NCBI RefSeq assembly: GCF_012062845.1
Contig: NZ_WWNB01000021.1
Location: 1-63,909, forward strand
Direction of reading: 5' to 3'
From: Halomonas salinarum
GTDB lineage: Bacteria; Pseudomonadota; Gammaproteobacteria; Pseudomonadales; Halomonadaceae
DNA length: 63,909 nucleotides
The position numbers were made by a program, and so were the translations under genes. The notes below the pieces were generated by a model. It was given only the letters and a program-made list of their open reading frames with translations. It searched no databases and had not been told where the DNA came from. Positions 20,643-30,480 of the stretch are shown here, piece by piece (within the stretch, counting starts at the first letter, position 1; the number at the start of each line of letters is the position of its first letter).

Positions 20643-22496
20643 ATGGAGCATGCAGCCCTCCAACTGGCAGGCATCGGTCTCTTGGCGCTTATCTGCCAGT
20701 GGATCGCTTGGCAGTTACGCTTGCCGGCCATCCTTACGCTGCTCGTCGCGGGCATCGCCGCAGGTCCTATCACGGGTGTGCTCGCCCCGGATGCCCTGCT
20801 CGGCGACCTGCTGTTTCCCCTGGTCTCACTGGCCGTCGCGGTGATTCTCTTCGAGGGCGCCTTGACCCTGAGTTTCCGTGAACTGGGGGGGCATGGCCGG
20901 ACCGTACGCCGGTTGGTGACCTGGGGCGTGCTGGTGACAGGACTGATCGGCACGGCGGCTGCCTACCTGTTGCTGGGGTTATCCTGGCAGATGGCCAGCG
21001 TGCTTGGCGCGTTACTGGTGGTCACCGGCCCGACCGTGGTGCTGCCACTGCTGCAGACCCTGCGCGCCAAGGAGAACCTGACCCAGATCCTGCGCTGGGA
21101 GGGCATCCTGATTGATCCGGTGGGCGCTATCGCCGCCGTCCTTGTCTACGAGTTCGTGGCGCTGGGGGGCTCTGTCGATGCCAGCAATGCCGCCGCGCAT
21201 ACCCTGTTGTTGTTCGGCAAGACGGCAATGATCGGCTTCGGACTGGGGATATCGGGTGGCTATCTGTGGGGGCTGGTACTCCGCCATAACTGGCTGCCGC
21301 GCAAGCTGCACAGCTTCGGCACCCTGATGATGATGCTGACCCTCTACTCGGTCTCCAACACCCTCTTCCACGAATCGGGGCTGCTGACGGTGACCGTGAT
21401 GGGTGTGTGGCTGGCCAATATGCGTGGCGTACCCACCCAGCCCATCATCGAATTCAAGGAAACGCTCTCGGTACTGCTGATCTCGGGGCTATTCATCTTG
21501 CTTGCCGCGCGCCTGACGACCGATCAACTGTCGCTACTGACGTGGCCTGCCTGGGCCTTCCTGGCCGTGCTGCTGGGCGTTGCACGTCCCCTGACGGTCT
21601 GGCTATGCACCCTGGGCAGTGCACTCGATTGGCGCGAAAAGACGCTGCTGGCCTTTATATCGCCGCGCGGCATCGTCGCTGCCGCCGTCGCTTCACTCTT
21701 CTCACTACGCCTTGAGAGCATGGACATGCCCGGCGCCGAGATGCTGGTACCGGTGACGTTCCTGGTGATCATCAGCACAGTGGTCATGCAAAGCCTGATG
21801 GCTCGCCCCTTGGCCAACGCACTGAAACTGAGCCGCCCGACGCCGCGAGGTTTTCTGATCATCGGCGCCAACCCCGTGGCCCGGGCAATTGCGGGAGCGC
21901 TTCAGGCAAAAGGCTTCAAGGTACTGCTCACCGACTACAGTTGGGATGCCGTACAGGAAGCCAGAGCAGTAGGGCTGCCCGTCTATTATGGCGACCCTCT
22001 TTCGGAACACGCCGCACAGCATCTGGAATTGACCGGTATCGGTCACCTGCTGCCACTGTCGCCCTATCGCGAACTCAATAACCTGGCGGCCCTGCACTTC
22101 GAGCACCATGTTGGTGTAGGTAAGGTCTACCGCCTGGCGGTCAAAGCCGGCAAGAAACCGCAGCCTCGACATGACCAGGCCCTGGGGCATCTGCCCATCG
22201 CCTTTGGTGAGGATGTGACGTTTGCCCGTCTGTCGAGCCTGATCGCGCGCGGGGCCAACATCGAGTATATGCCGATCACCAGCAACATGAAGATCGAGGA
22301 CTACCGCGCCAAGTACCGTGATCGACTACTGCCGCTATTTGCTTTCACTCCCGGGGGGCGTATCCGTCTTGCCACCTCTCATGAGACGTTCGTGCCGCGT
22401 AGCGGCGAGATCATGATCGGGCTTCCCTATGCAGACACCGGCAGTGAAGTCATGGAAGCCCAGCGCACTGAACGACGCCGGCGCCCCATCAACTGA
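20643..22496 (+). CDS. CPA1-type Na+/H+ or K+/H+ antiporter with TrkA-N domain
   Basis: 617-residue inner-membrane antiporter. The first ~390 residues form about 12 membrane segments, with VILFEGALTLSFRELGGHG and GILIDPVGAIAAVLVYEF, the latter holding the ion-binding Asp of the sodium/proton exchanger family. Residues from about 400 form a Rossmann TrkA-N domain (FLIIGANPVARAIAGALQAKG), a regulatory nucleotide-binding module. A GGAG ribosome site precedes ATG 20643. Sodium or potassium homeostasis fits a halophile, but the cation is not shown by the sequence. Monocistronic by appearance. Confidence 0.88.
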   Translation: MEHAALQLAGIGLLALICQWIAWQLRLPAILTLLVAGIAAGPITGVLAPDALLGDLLFPLVSLAVAVILFEGALTLSFRELGGHGRTVRRLVTWGVLVTGLIGTAAAYLLLGLSWQMASVLGALLVVTGPTVVLPLLQTLRAKENLTQILRWEGILIDPVGAIAAVLVYEFVALGGSVDASNAAAHTLLLFGKTAMIGFGLGISGGYLWGLVLRHNWLPRKLHSFGTLMMMLTLYSVSNTLFHESGLLTVTVMGVWLANMRGVPTQPIIEFKETLSVLLISGLFILLAARLTTDQLSLLTWPAWAFLAVLLGVARPLTVWLCTLGSALDWREKTLLAFISPRGIVAAAVASLFSLRLESMDMPGAEMLVPVTFLVIISTVVMQSLMARPLANALKLSRPTPRGFLIIGANPVARAIAGALQAKGFKVLLTDYSWDAVQEARAVGLPVYYGDPLSEHAAQHLELTGIGHLLPLSPYRELNNLAALHFEHHVGVGKVYRLAVKAGKKPQPRHDQALGHLPIAFGEDVTFARLSSLIARGANIEYMPITSNMKIEDYRAKYRDRLLPLFAFTPGGRIRLATSHETFVPRSGEIMIGLPYADTGSEVMEAQRTERRRRPIN

Positions 22497-22535
22497 TACA
22501 GCAACCGCACCCGCTGTTCGATACCCCACAAATGC

Positions 22536-22563
22536 AACAGGGCTGCCAATTGGCAGCCCTGTT
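22536..22563. terminator. Terminator between antiporter and trpC
   Basis: Perfect arms AACAGGGCTGCC and GGCAGCCCTGTT around AATT. It is symmetrical and lies between convergent genes, so it probably serves both. No long T-tract on either side. Confidence 0.7.
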
Positions 22564-22652
22564 ACGTTCAGGCGCTTCACTTCGTCCGATGGCGCGCGTC
22601 ATTGCTGTGGATGACATGCGACGATGAGACGTAGCCATGTCCGCGGCACAGC

Positions 22653-22690
22653 AATGCATGACTGAAGCGATAATGCATGACTGAAGCGAT
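22653..22690. repeat. Tandem 19-base duplication at the 3' end of trpC
   Basis: AATGCATGACTGAAGCGAT occurs twice in exact tandem; the second copy runs into the trpC stop codon. It looks like a recent slippage duplication. No function is evident. Confidence 0.85.
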
Positions 22691-23544
22691 CAGTAGAACA
22701 TCGCTTGCAACGCCGCGCCGGGATCATCTACGCGCATAAAAGCCTCGCCGACCAGAAAGCCGTGTACCCCCTGCTCGCGCATTCTCGCCACATCCGCACG
22801 ATCATGAATGCCGGACTCGGTGATCACCGTCACGCCCTCGGGAATTCGTTCGAGGAGCTCGAACGTCGTATCCAAACGCGTCTCGAAGGTATGCAGATCG
22901 CGGTTGTTGATCCCCACCAGCGCGAGATCCAGCGCCAGCGCACGCTCAAGCTCCTGCGCATCGTGTACTTCTACCAGCACATCCATGCCCAGTGCGACCG
23001 CTTGATCATGCAGCGCCTTGAGGCGGACATCATCCAAAGCGGCGACGATCAGCAGGATACAATCGGCACCGATGGCACGCGCCTCGACCACCTGGTAGCC
23101 ATGGATAATGAAGTCCTTGCGGATCACAGGCAGCGCACAGGCATCCTGCGCCTCGATCAGATAATCCTCGTGCCCCTGAAAGAAATCGGCATCGGTCAGC
23201 ACCGACAAACAGGCCGCACCGCCACTTTCGTAGGCGCGGGCGATGTCGGCGGGACGGAAGTCCTCGCGCATCACGCCTTTCGAGGGTGAGGCCTTCTTGA
23301 CCTCGGCAATCACCGCCGGGTCACCGGCCGCAATGCGTGCATCCAGAGCAGCGACGAAGCCACGCGGCGGGGCCTGGCGAGCCGCAAGCTCGTGAAGCGC
23401 CTCCTCGCTGACCGCCTGACGCCGCTCGGCGACCTCCTCGTCCTTACGCTTAAGGATGCGCGCCAGAATGGTCGGCAGGCGACCCGTAGGCGGAGCGTCT
23501 TGAAACGGGCCACCTTGAGACTGCGTATCTTGAGCTTGAGTCAT
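22690..23544 (-). CDS. trpC: Indole-3-glycerol phosphate synthase
   Basis: Fourth gene of the trpEGDC operon; cyclises carboxyphenylaminodeoxyribulose 5-phosphate to indole-3-glycerol phosphate. The 284-residue TIM barrel has the signatures [15 protein letters not shown] (catalytic lysines), [40 protein letters not shown] and VITESGI. It is monofunctional, without a fused TrpF. An extra ~22-residue N-terminus ([20 protein letters not shown]) precedes the normal LPTILARI start; the ATG at 23544 has AGGA upstream. 63 bases after trpD. Confidence 0.96.
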   Translation of the reverse strand: MTQAQDTQSQGGPFQDAPPTGRLPTILARILKRKDEEVAERRQAVSEEALHELAARQAPPRGFVAALDARIAAGDPAVIAEVKKASPSKGVMREDFRPADIARAYESGGAACLSVLTDADFFQGHEDYLIEAQDACALPVIRKDFIIHGYQVVEARAIGADCILLIVAALDDVRLKALHDQAVALGMDVLVEVHDAQELERALALDLALVGINNRDLHTFETRLDTTFELLERIPEGVTVITESGIHDRADVARMREQGVHGFLVGEAFMRVDDPGAALQAMFY

Positions 23545-23607
23545 GTCAGAGGTTCCTACTTATTCAAAGGCCGTATCTACAAACGGCGGCCAGGTCACCA
23601 AGCCGCA

Positions 23608-24627
23608 TCAGGCCGCAAAGACCCGCGTGAAATCGGCAAGCTCCTTGAACTTCTCAGAAGGAAGCTTCGAAGCCTGTGCATCCTGAGCCATCAGCACACC
23701 TTCTTTCAGGGTGTCAGCGATACCCGAAGCATAAAGGGCCGCACCGGCATTCAGGGCAACGATATCCGCCGCCGGCCCTTCGCCAAGCAATGACTGCTTG
23801 ACCAGCGACAGACTCTCTTCGGCCGTCGACACCTTGAGTGAATCCAGCGACTGACGCTGTATGCCGAAGTCCTCGGGGGCAATGGTGTACTCGGTGATCT
23901 CGCCGTCCTTCAACTCGGCGACATGGGTCGCGGACGCCAGGGAAATCTCGTCGAGACCATCCTCCGCATGGACCACCAGTACATGCTTGCTGCCCAGTCG
24001 CTTGAGCACCTCGGCCATCAACGGCAGAAGATGGGCCGCATAGACACCTAGCAGCTGATTGGGAACACCGGCCGGATTGGTCAGCGGCCCAAGGATATTG
24101 AACAGCGTGCGCACCCCCATCTCACGGCGCGGCCCCACCGCATAGCGCATGGCGGTGTGATGGTTCGGGGCGAACATGAAGCCCACCCCGACCTGGTCGA
24201 TACAGCGCGCCACCTGATCGGCGTCCAGATCGATATTGATACCGGCGGCGCCAAAGAGGTCAGCACTGCCAGATGAAGAGGACACACCACGGTTGCCATG
24301 CTTGGCAACATGCCCACCCGCCGCGGCGACCACGAAGCTCGCCGCCGTCGAAATGTTGAAGAGGTTGGCGCCGTCTCCCCCTGTGCCGACGATGTCGACG
24401 AGATTCTCGCCATGGACACTCACGGGAATCATCAGCTCGCGCATCACCTGGGCAGCGGCGCTGATCTCAGCAGGGGTCTCCCCTTTCACGGAAAGTCCAA
24501 CCAGGAAACCGCCGATCTGGGCGTCGGTGGCTTCGCCGGTCATGATGGCGTGCATCACATCATGCGTCTGTTCATAGCTCAGGCTCTGGCCGCGCATCAC
24601 GGCGTCGATCGCCTCTCGCATCTGCAT
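23608..24627 (-). CDS. trpD: Anthranilate phosphoribosyltransferase
   Basis: Transfers phosphoribosyl from PRPP to anthranilate. 339 residues with the PRPP-binding glycine loop VDIVGTGGDGANLFNIST and the HGNRGVSSSSGSADL segment. ATG 24627 (MQMREAIDAV) is chosen since GAGGAG lies 7 bases upstream; an ATG 21 bases earlier is inside that ribosome site. Third gene of the operon, 43 bases after trpG. It is not fused to trpG. Confidence 0.96.
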   Translation of the reverse strand: MQMREAIDAVMRGQSLSYEQTHDVMHAIMTGEATDAQIGGFLVGLSVKGETPAEISAAAQVMRELMIPVSVHGENLVDIVGTGGDGANLFNISTAASFVVAAAGGHVAKHGNRGVSSSSGSADLFGAAGINIDLDADQVARCIDQVGVGFMFAPNHHTAMRYAVGPRREMGVRTLFNILGPLTNPAGVPNQLLGVYAAHLLPLMAEVLKRLGSKHVLVVHAEDGLDEISLASATHVAELKDGEITEYTIAPEDFGIQRQSLDSLKVSTAEESLSLVKQSLLGEGPAADIVALNAGAALYASGIADTLKEGVLMAQDAQASKLPSEKFKELADFTRVFAA

Positions 24628-24670
24628 TTTTTTCTCCTCGCGATCCATGTCGTGGTGTGGCGATCAACGT

Positions 24671-25255
24671 TCAACCACGTTGCAGAAAGGTGGCCAGCAG
24701 TTCGTGGCCCTGACGGGTAAGAATGGACTCAGGGTGGAACTGTACCCCTTCAATATCCAGCGTCTTGTGACGCAGGCCCATGACCAGGCCCGGCGTGACG
24801 TCATCGTCGTCGACCCAAGCGGTGATCTCCAGGCAGTCCGGCACGCTCTCTTCAGCCACTACCAGTGAATGATAGCGGGTCACCTCGAGAGGGTTCTCGA
24901 GTCCGGTGAACACGCCAGTATTCAGGTGGCGCACCTTGGAGGTCTTGCCATGCATCACCTGAGGGGCGCGCACTACCTGGCCGCCGAACACCTGCCCAAT
25001 GGCTTGATGGCCAAGGCAAATGCCGAGAATCGGCACGCGGCCGGCGAAATGACGAATCACTTCAAGTGAAATACCGGCCTCGGTGGGCGTGCAAGGCCCC
25101 GGCGAAATCACGATATGGCTGGGCGCCATGGCCTCGATCTCTTCGATCGTGATCGCATCGTTGCGGTGGGTATCGACCTTCGCCCCAAGCTCAGCGAGGT
25201 ACTGCACCACGTTATAGGTAAAGCTGTCGTAGTTGTCGATCATCAGCACGGACAT
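24671..25255 (-). CDS. trpG: Anthranilate synthase component II (glutaminase)
   Basis: Glutamine amidotransferase subunit that supplies ammonia to TrpE. 194 residues of a class I amidotransferase: [16 protein letters not shown] at the start, SPGPCTP oxyanion region, nucleophile Cys in [10 protein letters not shown], and the His/Glu pair in VQFHPES. Since pabB has no neighbouring pabA, this subunit might also serve PabB, as happens in some bacteria; that is an inference. 149 bases separate it from trpE. Confidence 0.95.
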   Translation of the reverse strand: MSVLMIDNYDSFTYNVVQYLAELGAKVDTHRNDAITIEEIEAMAPSHIVISPGPCTPTEAGISLEVIRHFAGRVPILGICLGHQAIGQVFGGQVVRAPQVMHGKTSKVRHLNTGVFTGLENPLEVTRYHSLVVAEESVPDCLEITAWVDDDDVTPGLVMGLRHKTLDIEGVQFHPESILTRQGHELLATFLQRG

Positions 25256-25404
25256 GGATCAATCTCCAGCATTCGCCCGGACACTCCGGGCGATGGCAAT
25301 CAGGCAAGCACGGTTCTCAGAAGACGTTCTTGCAGACAAAGCTCTGGCCACCAGTGGCTTCAAGCCTCAAGGGCGAGGCTGCAACGCCAACGCCTATCGC
25401 GTAC

Positions 25405-26895
25405 TTATTCGAGGTTATCCAGGCCGCGCTCGGCCATGGCCACCGCGCGGAACAGGGCACGCCCCTTGTTGAGGGTCTCCTGCCACTCGAGTTCGGGTAT
25501 CGAGTCGGCGACGACCCCGGCACCTGCCTGAACGTGCAACTGACCGTCCTTGATGACGGCGGTGCGGATGGCGATGGCGGTATCCATGTTGCCGTGCCAG
25601 GAAAGATAGCCCACGGCACCGGAATAAATGCCTCGCTTGACCGGCTCTAGCTCGTCGATGATTTCCATGGCTCGGATCTTCGGCGCCCCGGAAAGCGTGC
25701 CGGCAGGAAAGGTAGCGCGCAGCACGTCCATCGCCGAGAAGCCAGGCTTCAACTGACCGGTGACATTGGACACGATATGCATGACGTGGGAATAGCGCTC
25801 TACGGCCATCTGGTCCGTGACCTTGACCGTTCCCGTCTCGCTAATCCGGCCGACATCGTTACGACCCAGGTCGATCAGCATCAGGTGCTCGGCGATCTCC
25901 TTGGGATCGGCCATCAGATCAGCTTCCAGCGCCTGGTCTTCGGCTTCGGTGGCACCCCGCACCCGAGTCCCCGCAATCGGGCGCACGGTGACCTCGCCAT
26001 CCTCCAGACGTGTCAGGATTTCAGGCGACGACCCCACGACATGATGATCATCAAGATTGAAGAAGAACATGTAGGGAGAAGGATTGAGGCTGCGCAGCGC
26101 ACGATACAGATCAAGCGGTGGCGCCTGATAAGGAATCGACATCCGCTGCGAGGGCACGCACTGCATGACGTCGCCGGCCAGCACGTACTCCTTGATCTTC
26201 TCAACGGCGGCCTTGAATCCATCCTCAGTGAAGCCCGAGTTGAAATGGCCTTCTTCAACCGCGCGTCCGCCCGTTCCAGGGCTCTGGGTAGTGATGGTGT
26301 TGCTGCGCAGCCGAATCTCGAGACTTTCGAGCCGCTCGCAGGCCCTGGGGTATGCGCCTTCGATGGCCGGGTCGGCATGAGTCCAGAGCGTCAGACGACC
26401 GGAAAGGTTGTCAAAGACCACCAGTTCATCGCAGACCATCAGCAAGATATCCGGCACCCCTAGAGGGTCGGGCTTATCGACACCGGCGAGACGCGGCTCG
26501 GCGTAGCGCACGGTGTCGTAGCCGAAGTAGCCGACCAGGCCGCCGTCGAAGCGAGGCTGATCATCCAGACGCGGCACTTTGAAGCGCTGCTGGAATTGCT
26601 CGATCCAGGCAAGTGGATCCTCGACCCGGCTCGCGCCCAGTACCTCGTCATCCTTGAGGTGGCGCACCTCATAGCCGCGTACTTCGATACGCTCACGGCT
26701 GGGCAGCCCAATGATCGAATAGCGCCCCCACTTCTCGCCGCCCTGCACCGACTCGAGCAGGAAGGTCCAGGGCATATTGGCCAGCTTCAGGTAGGTAGAA
26801 AGCGGGGTGTCGAGATCGGCAAGCACCTCGCGGGTCACCGGAATTCGGTTGTAGCCGGCAGAGGCCAGCTCATCGAAACGTTCGAGGGTCATCAT
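25405..26895 (-). CDS. trpE: Anthranilate synthase component I
   Basis: Makes anthranilate from chorismate, committing flux to tryptophan. 496 residues with the regulatory N-terminal domain ([24 protein letters not shown]; the LLES element is the tryptophan feedback site) and the chorismate-binding domain ([48 protein letters not shown]). The alanine of PIAGT distinguishes TrpE from PabB. ATG 26895 lies about 9 bases from GAAGGA; alternative starts exist at 26904 and at TTG 26913. Preceded by a leader ORF rich in Trp codons near its end. Confidence 0.95.
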   Translation of the reverse strand: MMTLERFDELASAGYNRIPVTREVLADLDTPLSTYLKLANMPWTFLLESVQGGEKWGRYSIIGLPSRERIEVRGYEVRHLKDDEVLGASRVEDPLAWIEQFQQRFKVPRLDDQPRFDGGLVGYFGYDTVRYAEPRLAGVDKPDPLGVPDILLMVCDELVVFDNLSGRLTLWTHADPAIEGAYPRACERLESLEIRLRSNTITTQSPGTGGRAVEEGHFNSGFTEDGFKAAVEKIKEYVLAGDVMQCVPSQRMSIPYQAPPLDLYRALRSLNPSPYMFFFNLDDHHVVGSSPEILTRLEDGEVTVRPIAGTRVRGATEAEDQALEADLMADPKEIAEHLMLIDLGRNDVGRISETGTVKVTDQMAVERYSHVMHIVSNVTGQLKPGFSAMDVLRATFPAGTLSGAPKIRAMEIIDELEPVKRGIYSGAVGYLSWHGNMDTAIAIRTAVIKDGQLHVQAGAGVVADSIPELEWQETLNKGRALFRAVAMAERGLDNLE

Positions 26896-26947
26896 GCCCG
26901 GCATTTCCTTCAAGAATGAATCACTTAAGCGTGGAGTCTTACATAGA

Positions 26948-27001
26948 GGCGCAGATACCGCACTAACCAGTGGTCAGCGGTGTGCGCCGGACCAGGCCGG
27001 C
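26948..27001 (-). promoter_or_regulatory. Candidate trp attenuation hairpins
   Basis: Just after the leader stop, the RNA can form a small stem GCCGG/CCGGC (26986-27001). It can also form a long imperfect stem GGCGCA-ACCGC-TGACC with GGTTA-GCGGT-TGCGCC (26948-26988). The two overlap at 26986-26988, so they may compete. No U-rich run follows the long stem, so it is not a classical terminator. Confidence 0.5.
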
Positions 27002-27002
27002 A

Positions 27003-27092
27003 TCACCATCGCCAACGCTTGACGTCACGCATCAGGCCAGCAAGGCCTGGAAAAAGTGCATCTTGAAGTGAAGGACGGGTGTCCGGCGTCAT
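27003..27092 (-). CDS. trpL: trp operon leader peptide
   Basis: A 29-codon ORF between gph and trpE, ending MRDVKRWRW and a TGA stop. Two Trp codons in three positions right before the stop are what a tryptophan attenuation leader needs. The first ATG (27092) has only a weak ribosome site; a shorter version starting at ATG 27032 in the same frame gives MRDVKRWRW alone. A ribosome waiting for charged tRNA-Trp would stall next to the hairpins at 26948-27001. Too short for standard gene finders and not compared with other genomes. Confidence 0.75.
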   Translation of the reverse strand: MTPDTRPSLQDALFPGLAGLMRDVKRWRW

Positions 27093-27133
27093 GAGGGAAT
27101 CCGTAATAGCAGGACTTTATCGATCAGGCGATT

Positions 27134-27163
27134 TTTATAGTGCAATGACAAAATCACACTAAA
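27134..27163 (-). promoter_or_regulatory. Possible trp promoter
   Basis: TATAAA at 27134-27139 on the minus strand, with a weak TTTAGT 18 bases upstream that overlaps the gph stop. It would place the RNA start about 35 bases before the leader ORF. The -35 match is poor, so this is tentative. Confidence 0.35.
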
Positions 27164-27824
27164 CGAGTTCAGTAAGCGATTCAACTACCGCATCCGGCGC
27201 GCTATCGCTTACCGATTCGCCATGATTATACCCGTAAGGCACCGCAAGCGTGCGAAATCCGGCGCGTTTGCCCGCCTCGATATCATGGCGAGAATCACCG
27301 ACCATCAAACAGGCCGTTGGCGACACGCCAAAATGGGCCGCGGCATGTAAAAGAGGCGCGGGATCTGGCTTCTTCTCGTCCAGGGAATCGCCACCAAGGC
27401 ACAAGCCGAAACACTCCGTGAGCGCAAAGTGCGCAAGGATCGGCGCAATAAAGGCTTCAGGCTTGTTCGTGATCAGCGTCAGTGACACTCCCTGAACGAT
27501 GAGGCCATCAAGCGCTTCTCGGACACCGGGATACAGCTTGGTACGCGCCACAGGTGAAGCCCGATAATGGAGAAGGAAACGTTCATGGCACGCCTCGACC
27601 TCACGCTCCTCGGGCCACCGGTTCAATGCTTCGCCAAGCGCTCGTTCGACCAAAAGGCGTGAGCCGTTGCCAACCCAGTCGCGCACCCTTGCCTCCCCAA
27701 CAGGCGCCAGCCCCTGATCCTCGAGCGCAGCATCCACCGCCACGGCCAAATCAGGCACGGAATCAATCAGGGTGCCATCCAGGTCGAAAGCCACCATTTC
27801 AATGTCCCGAACCAGGTCATGCAT
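27159..27824 (-). CDS. gph: Phosphoglycolate phosphatase
   Basis: HAD-superfamily phosphatase that removes 2-phosphoglycolate. 221 residues with motif I FDLDGTLIDS, motif II LITNKPE, and motif III/IV KKPDPAPLLHA followed by MVGDSRHDIEAGKRAG. Length and the placement directly upstream of trpE, a common gammaproteobacterial order, favour Gph over other HAD phosphatases. Its usual partner rpe is separated by three unrelated genes here. The stop codon abuts the putative trp promoter. Confidence 0.9.
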   Translation of the reverse strand: MHDLVRDIEMVAFDLDGTLIDSVPDLAVAVDAALEDQGLAPVGEARVRDWVGNGSRLLVERALGEALNRWPEEREVEACHERFLLHYRASPVARTKLYPGVREALDGLIVQGVSLTLITNKPEAFIAPILAHFALTECFGLCLGGDSLDEKKPDPAPLLHAAAHFGVSPTACLMVGDSRHDIEAGKRAGFRTLAVPYGYNHGESVSDSAPDAVVESLTELV

Positions 27825-28101
27825 AACGCTTCCTTCCCATCAAGGTGTTTGTAGGGCAATGTCGCTCGACATCCAGTTTATGCATGTAATATTACGACAA
27901 AACATGACCAAAACTCTCCCTGGGCCGTAGGCAGGCGACGAGCAGAGGCATATCCTAGGCGTCAGCCATCGCCGCAACAGGTGGATAGCCTTGGAACTAT
28001 CGCGTGAGCGTTATCTCGCGTTTTCCATGATGGGGCTTACCTGGCCAGGGCGATCATTACGCTTCTCAATCTTTCCATTCATCAACGCAACGGAGTTTTT
28101 C

Positions 28102-29403
28102 ATGTCTCTACCGCGCATCGTGGTGGTCGGCGGTGGCGCCGGCGGGCTCGAACTGGTGACCCGACTGGGTCACAAACTGGGCAAGCGCCGGCGCGCCGAA
28201 ATCGTACTTGTCGACCGTAACTCTACCCATATCTGGAAACCGCTGCTGCATGAAGTCGCCACCGGGGTCCTCGATTCCGGCCTCGACGAAGTCTCCTATC
28301 AGGGCCACTCGAAAGCGCATGGTTACCGCTTCCAACGTGGCACCGTGAGCGCCCTGGACCGGGGTGAGAAAAAGCTGACGCTGGCGCCGATTATCGATGA
28401 CGACGGCGAGACGGTGGTCCTGCCCTCCCGTGAGCTGGACTACGATTATCTGGTGATGTCACTGGGTAGTGTCTCCAATGATTTCGGGACGCCAGGCGTC
28501 GCCGAGCATGCCCACTTCCTCGATAGCCCGCACCAGGCAGAAGCCTTTCGTCACGACATGCTGAATACCTTCCTGCGCTACAGCGATCCGGAACGGCGAA
28601 TTCATCCCAAACTGTCAGTCGGGATTGTCGGCGCCGGCGCGACCGGCGTGGAATTGGCCGCCGAGCTATACGGCGCTTCGAAGATGCTCAACAGTTACGG
28701 CTTCACCTCGCTTGAAAGCACGCAGCTCGAAGTCCACCTCATCGAGGCGGCTCCACGGATCCTGCCAGCCCTGCCGGAGCGTATCAGCCAGGCCGTTAGA
28801 AGCGAACTCGAGCGTCTTGGTGTCAATATCCACGTGGACACCAAGGTGACCTGCGCCGACGAAGAAGGCTTCATGACCTCCGATGGCACGCGAATCGAGA
28901 CCGACCTCAATGTCTGGGCGGCCGGCATCAAGGCTCCCGCGTTTCTCTCGGAACTGGGGCTCGCCACGCAAAATAACCATCAGCTCAAGGTCGAACGCAC
29001 CCTGCGGAGCCTCGATGATCCGCACATCTTCGCCTTCGGCGACTGCGCCAGCTGCCCCCAGGAAGACGGCAGTACGGTACCGCCGCGGGCTCAGGCCGCC
29101 CATCAGCAGGCCGGCACCCTCTATCGCAATCTATTGGCCACCCTTGAGGGCAAGCCACTCAAGAATTTCACCTACCGTGATCGCGGATCGTTGATCTCAC
29201 TTGCTCACTTCGACGCCGTGGGCTCGCTGATGCGAGGCGCCTCTGCCCGCTCGCTCTTCATCGAGGGGCGCCTTGCCAAGGTCTTCTATGCCTCGCTCTA
29301 TCGCATGCACCAGCTCGCCATCCACGGCACCGTCAAGACAGGCATGACCGTGGTTGTCGACGGCATCAATCGCTTTCTGAAGCCAAAAATGAAGCTGCAC
29401 TAG
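28102..29403 (+). CDS. ndh: Type II NADH:quinone oxidoreductase
   Basis: Single-subunit, non-proton-pumping respiratory NADH dehydrogenase at the inner face of the membrane. The 433 residues follow E. coli Ndh (434) almost end to end: FAD-binding IVVVGGGAGGLELVTRLGHK, the VDRNSTHIWKPLLHEVATG segment, NAD-binding VGIVGAGATGVELAAEL, AFGDCASC and the C-terminal SLYRMHQLAIHGTVKTG amphipathic region. ATG 28102 with CGGAG upstream is chosen; 111 further upstream bases are open but not family-like. Confidence 0.95.
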   Translation: MSLPRIVVVGGGAGGLELVTRLGHKLGKRRRAEIVLVDRNSTHIWKPLLHEVATGVLDSGLDEVSYQGHSKAHGYRFQRGTVSALDRGEKKLTLAPIIDDDGETVVLPSRELDYDYLVMSLGSVSNDFGTPGVAEHAHFLDSPHQAEAFRHDMLNTFLRYSDPERRIHPKLSVGIVGAGATGVELAAELYGASKMLNSYGFTSLESTQLEVHLIEAAPRILPALPERISQAVRSELERLGVNIHVDTKVTCADEEGFMTSDGTRIETDLNVWAAGIKAPAFLSELGLATQNNHQLKVERTLRSLDDPHIFAFGDCASCPQEDGSTVPPRAQAAHQQAGTLYRNLLATLEGKPLKNFTYRDRGSLISLAHFDAVGSLMRGASARSLFIEGRLAKVFYASLYRMHQLAIHGTVKTGMTVVVDGINRFLKPKMKLH

Positions 29404-29437
29404 GTCACAAGCGCCAGGCCGCCAAGCGGCAACAAGA

Positions 29438-29472
29438 CGACAAGGCCGCCGATGATCTCGGCGGCCTTGTCG
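29438..29472. terminator. Bidirectional terminator between ndh and mscS
   Basis: Perfect 15-base arms CGACAAGGCCGCCGA and TCGGCGGCCTTGTCG with a five-base loop, between two convergent genes. Confidence 0.75.
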
Positions 29473-29504
29473 TTATCGCGCTAACACAGCCATCGTCGCG
29501 AGTC

Positions 29505-30347
29505 TTACAGGCGGCCCTGCCCGCTCTGCTGCTCTTCATGGTGAAAGACGTGTACGTCGCGCTGCGGGAAAGGAATGCTGATGCCTTCGGCATCGAAGCG
29601 CCGCTTGATCTCTTCCGTCATTTCCCAGTACACATCCCAGTAATCGCTGGCCTTGACCCAGGGCCGCACGATCCAGTTGACACTGGAATCCATCATCGCA
29701 TTCATACGGATATTGGGCGCCGGCGCTTCAAGCACTCGGGTATCGTTCGCGACCACGTCTTCCAGCACCCGGCGCACAGTATCGATATTGGCGTCGTAAC
29801 CGACGCTCGCCACCAGGTCGACCCGGCGAGTGTCATGCGAAGAGTAGTTGGTGATCGCACCGTTCATCATCTGACCGTTGGGCACGATGATCTTGCGGTT
29901 ATCGCCGGTCTTGAGCTCGGTAGTAAAGATCTGTACATCATCGATCACCCCGGCAACCCCTCCGGCCTCGACGTAATCACCGATCTTGTACGGCCGGAAG
30001 ATAATCACCAGCACCCCGGCAGCGAAGTTGGCAAGCGAGCCCTGTAGCGCCAGACCAACGGCCAGGCCAGCAGCACCCAGTACCGCAATCAACGAAGTGG
30101 TCTGAATACCCAACTGATTGATGGCCGCCAGCACCACCACGATCAGCAGCAACGTCCGCAGGATATTACCCAGGAACTTGATCAACAGCGGCTCGATTCT
30201 GGCCCGCTCCATGGCCTTGATACTCAACCGGTGCAGCAGCGACACCGCCCAGCGCCCCAGGACAAAAATGGCCAAGGCCGCCACCAGATCGATCGCAAGA
30301 CCAGTACCGATATTTTGCAAGTAGGCCAATAGGGCATCCATTTCCAT
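29505..30347 (-). CDS. mscS: Small-conductance mechanosensitive channel MscS
   Basis: Inner-membrane channel that releases solutes on hypo-osmotic shock. 280 residues (286 in E. coli): three membrane helices in the first 115 residues, the pore helix signature VLGAAGLAVGLALQGSLANFAAGVLV, then the beta domain FRPYKIGDYVEAGGVAGVI and the cytoplasmic cage. ATG 30347 has AAGGAG 6 bases upstream, excluding the 26 extra codons open at the 5' end. Expected to matter in a salt-adapted organism. Confidence 0.93.
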   Translation of the reverse strand: MEMDALLAYLQNIGTGLAIDLVAALAIFVLGRWAVSLLHRLSIKAMERARIEPLLIKFLGNILRTLLLIVVVLAAINQLGIQTTSLIAVLGAAGLAVGLALQGSLANFAAGVLVIIFRPYKIGDYVEAGGVAGVIDDVQIFTTELKTGDNRKIIVPNGQMMNGAITNYSSHDTRRVDLVASVGYDANIDTVRRVLEDVVANDTRVLEAPAPNIRMNAMMDSSVNWIVRPWVKASDYWDVYWEMTEEIKRRFDAEGISIPFPQRDVHVFHHEEQQSGQGRL

Positions 30348-30480
30348 GACGACTCCTTGAAGAGAGAACGATGCACGATCACCGCTGCATTGAGCGGTCA
30401 TCGATAGTAATTGCATTAACGACACATCTCCCCTTTTGGAAGATCGCGACCAAAGGGGCTTGATGGATATGCCGCCGGAC

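Noticed and set aside
25256..25404. A regulatory RNA in the trpE-trpG spacer
   Set aside because: There are small stems such as AGCCTC/GAGGCT but nothing that rises above expectation.
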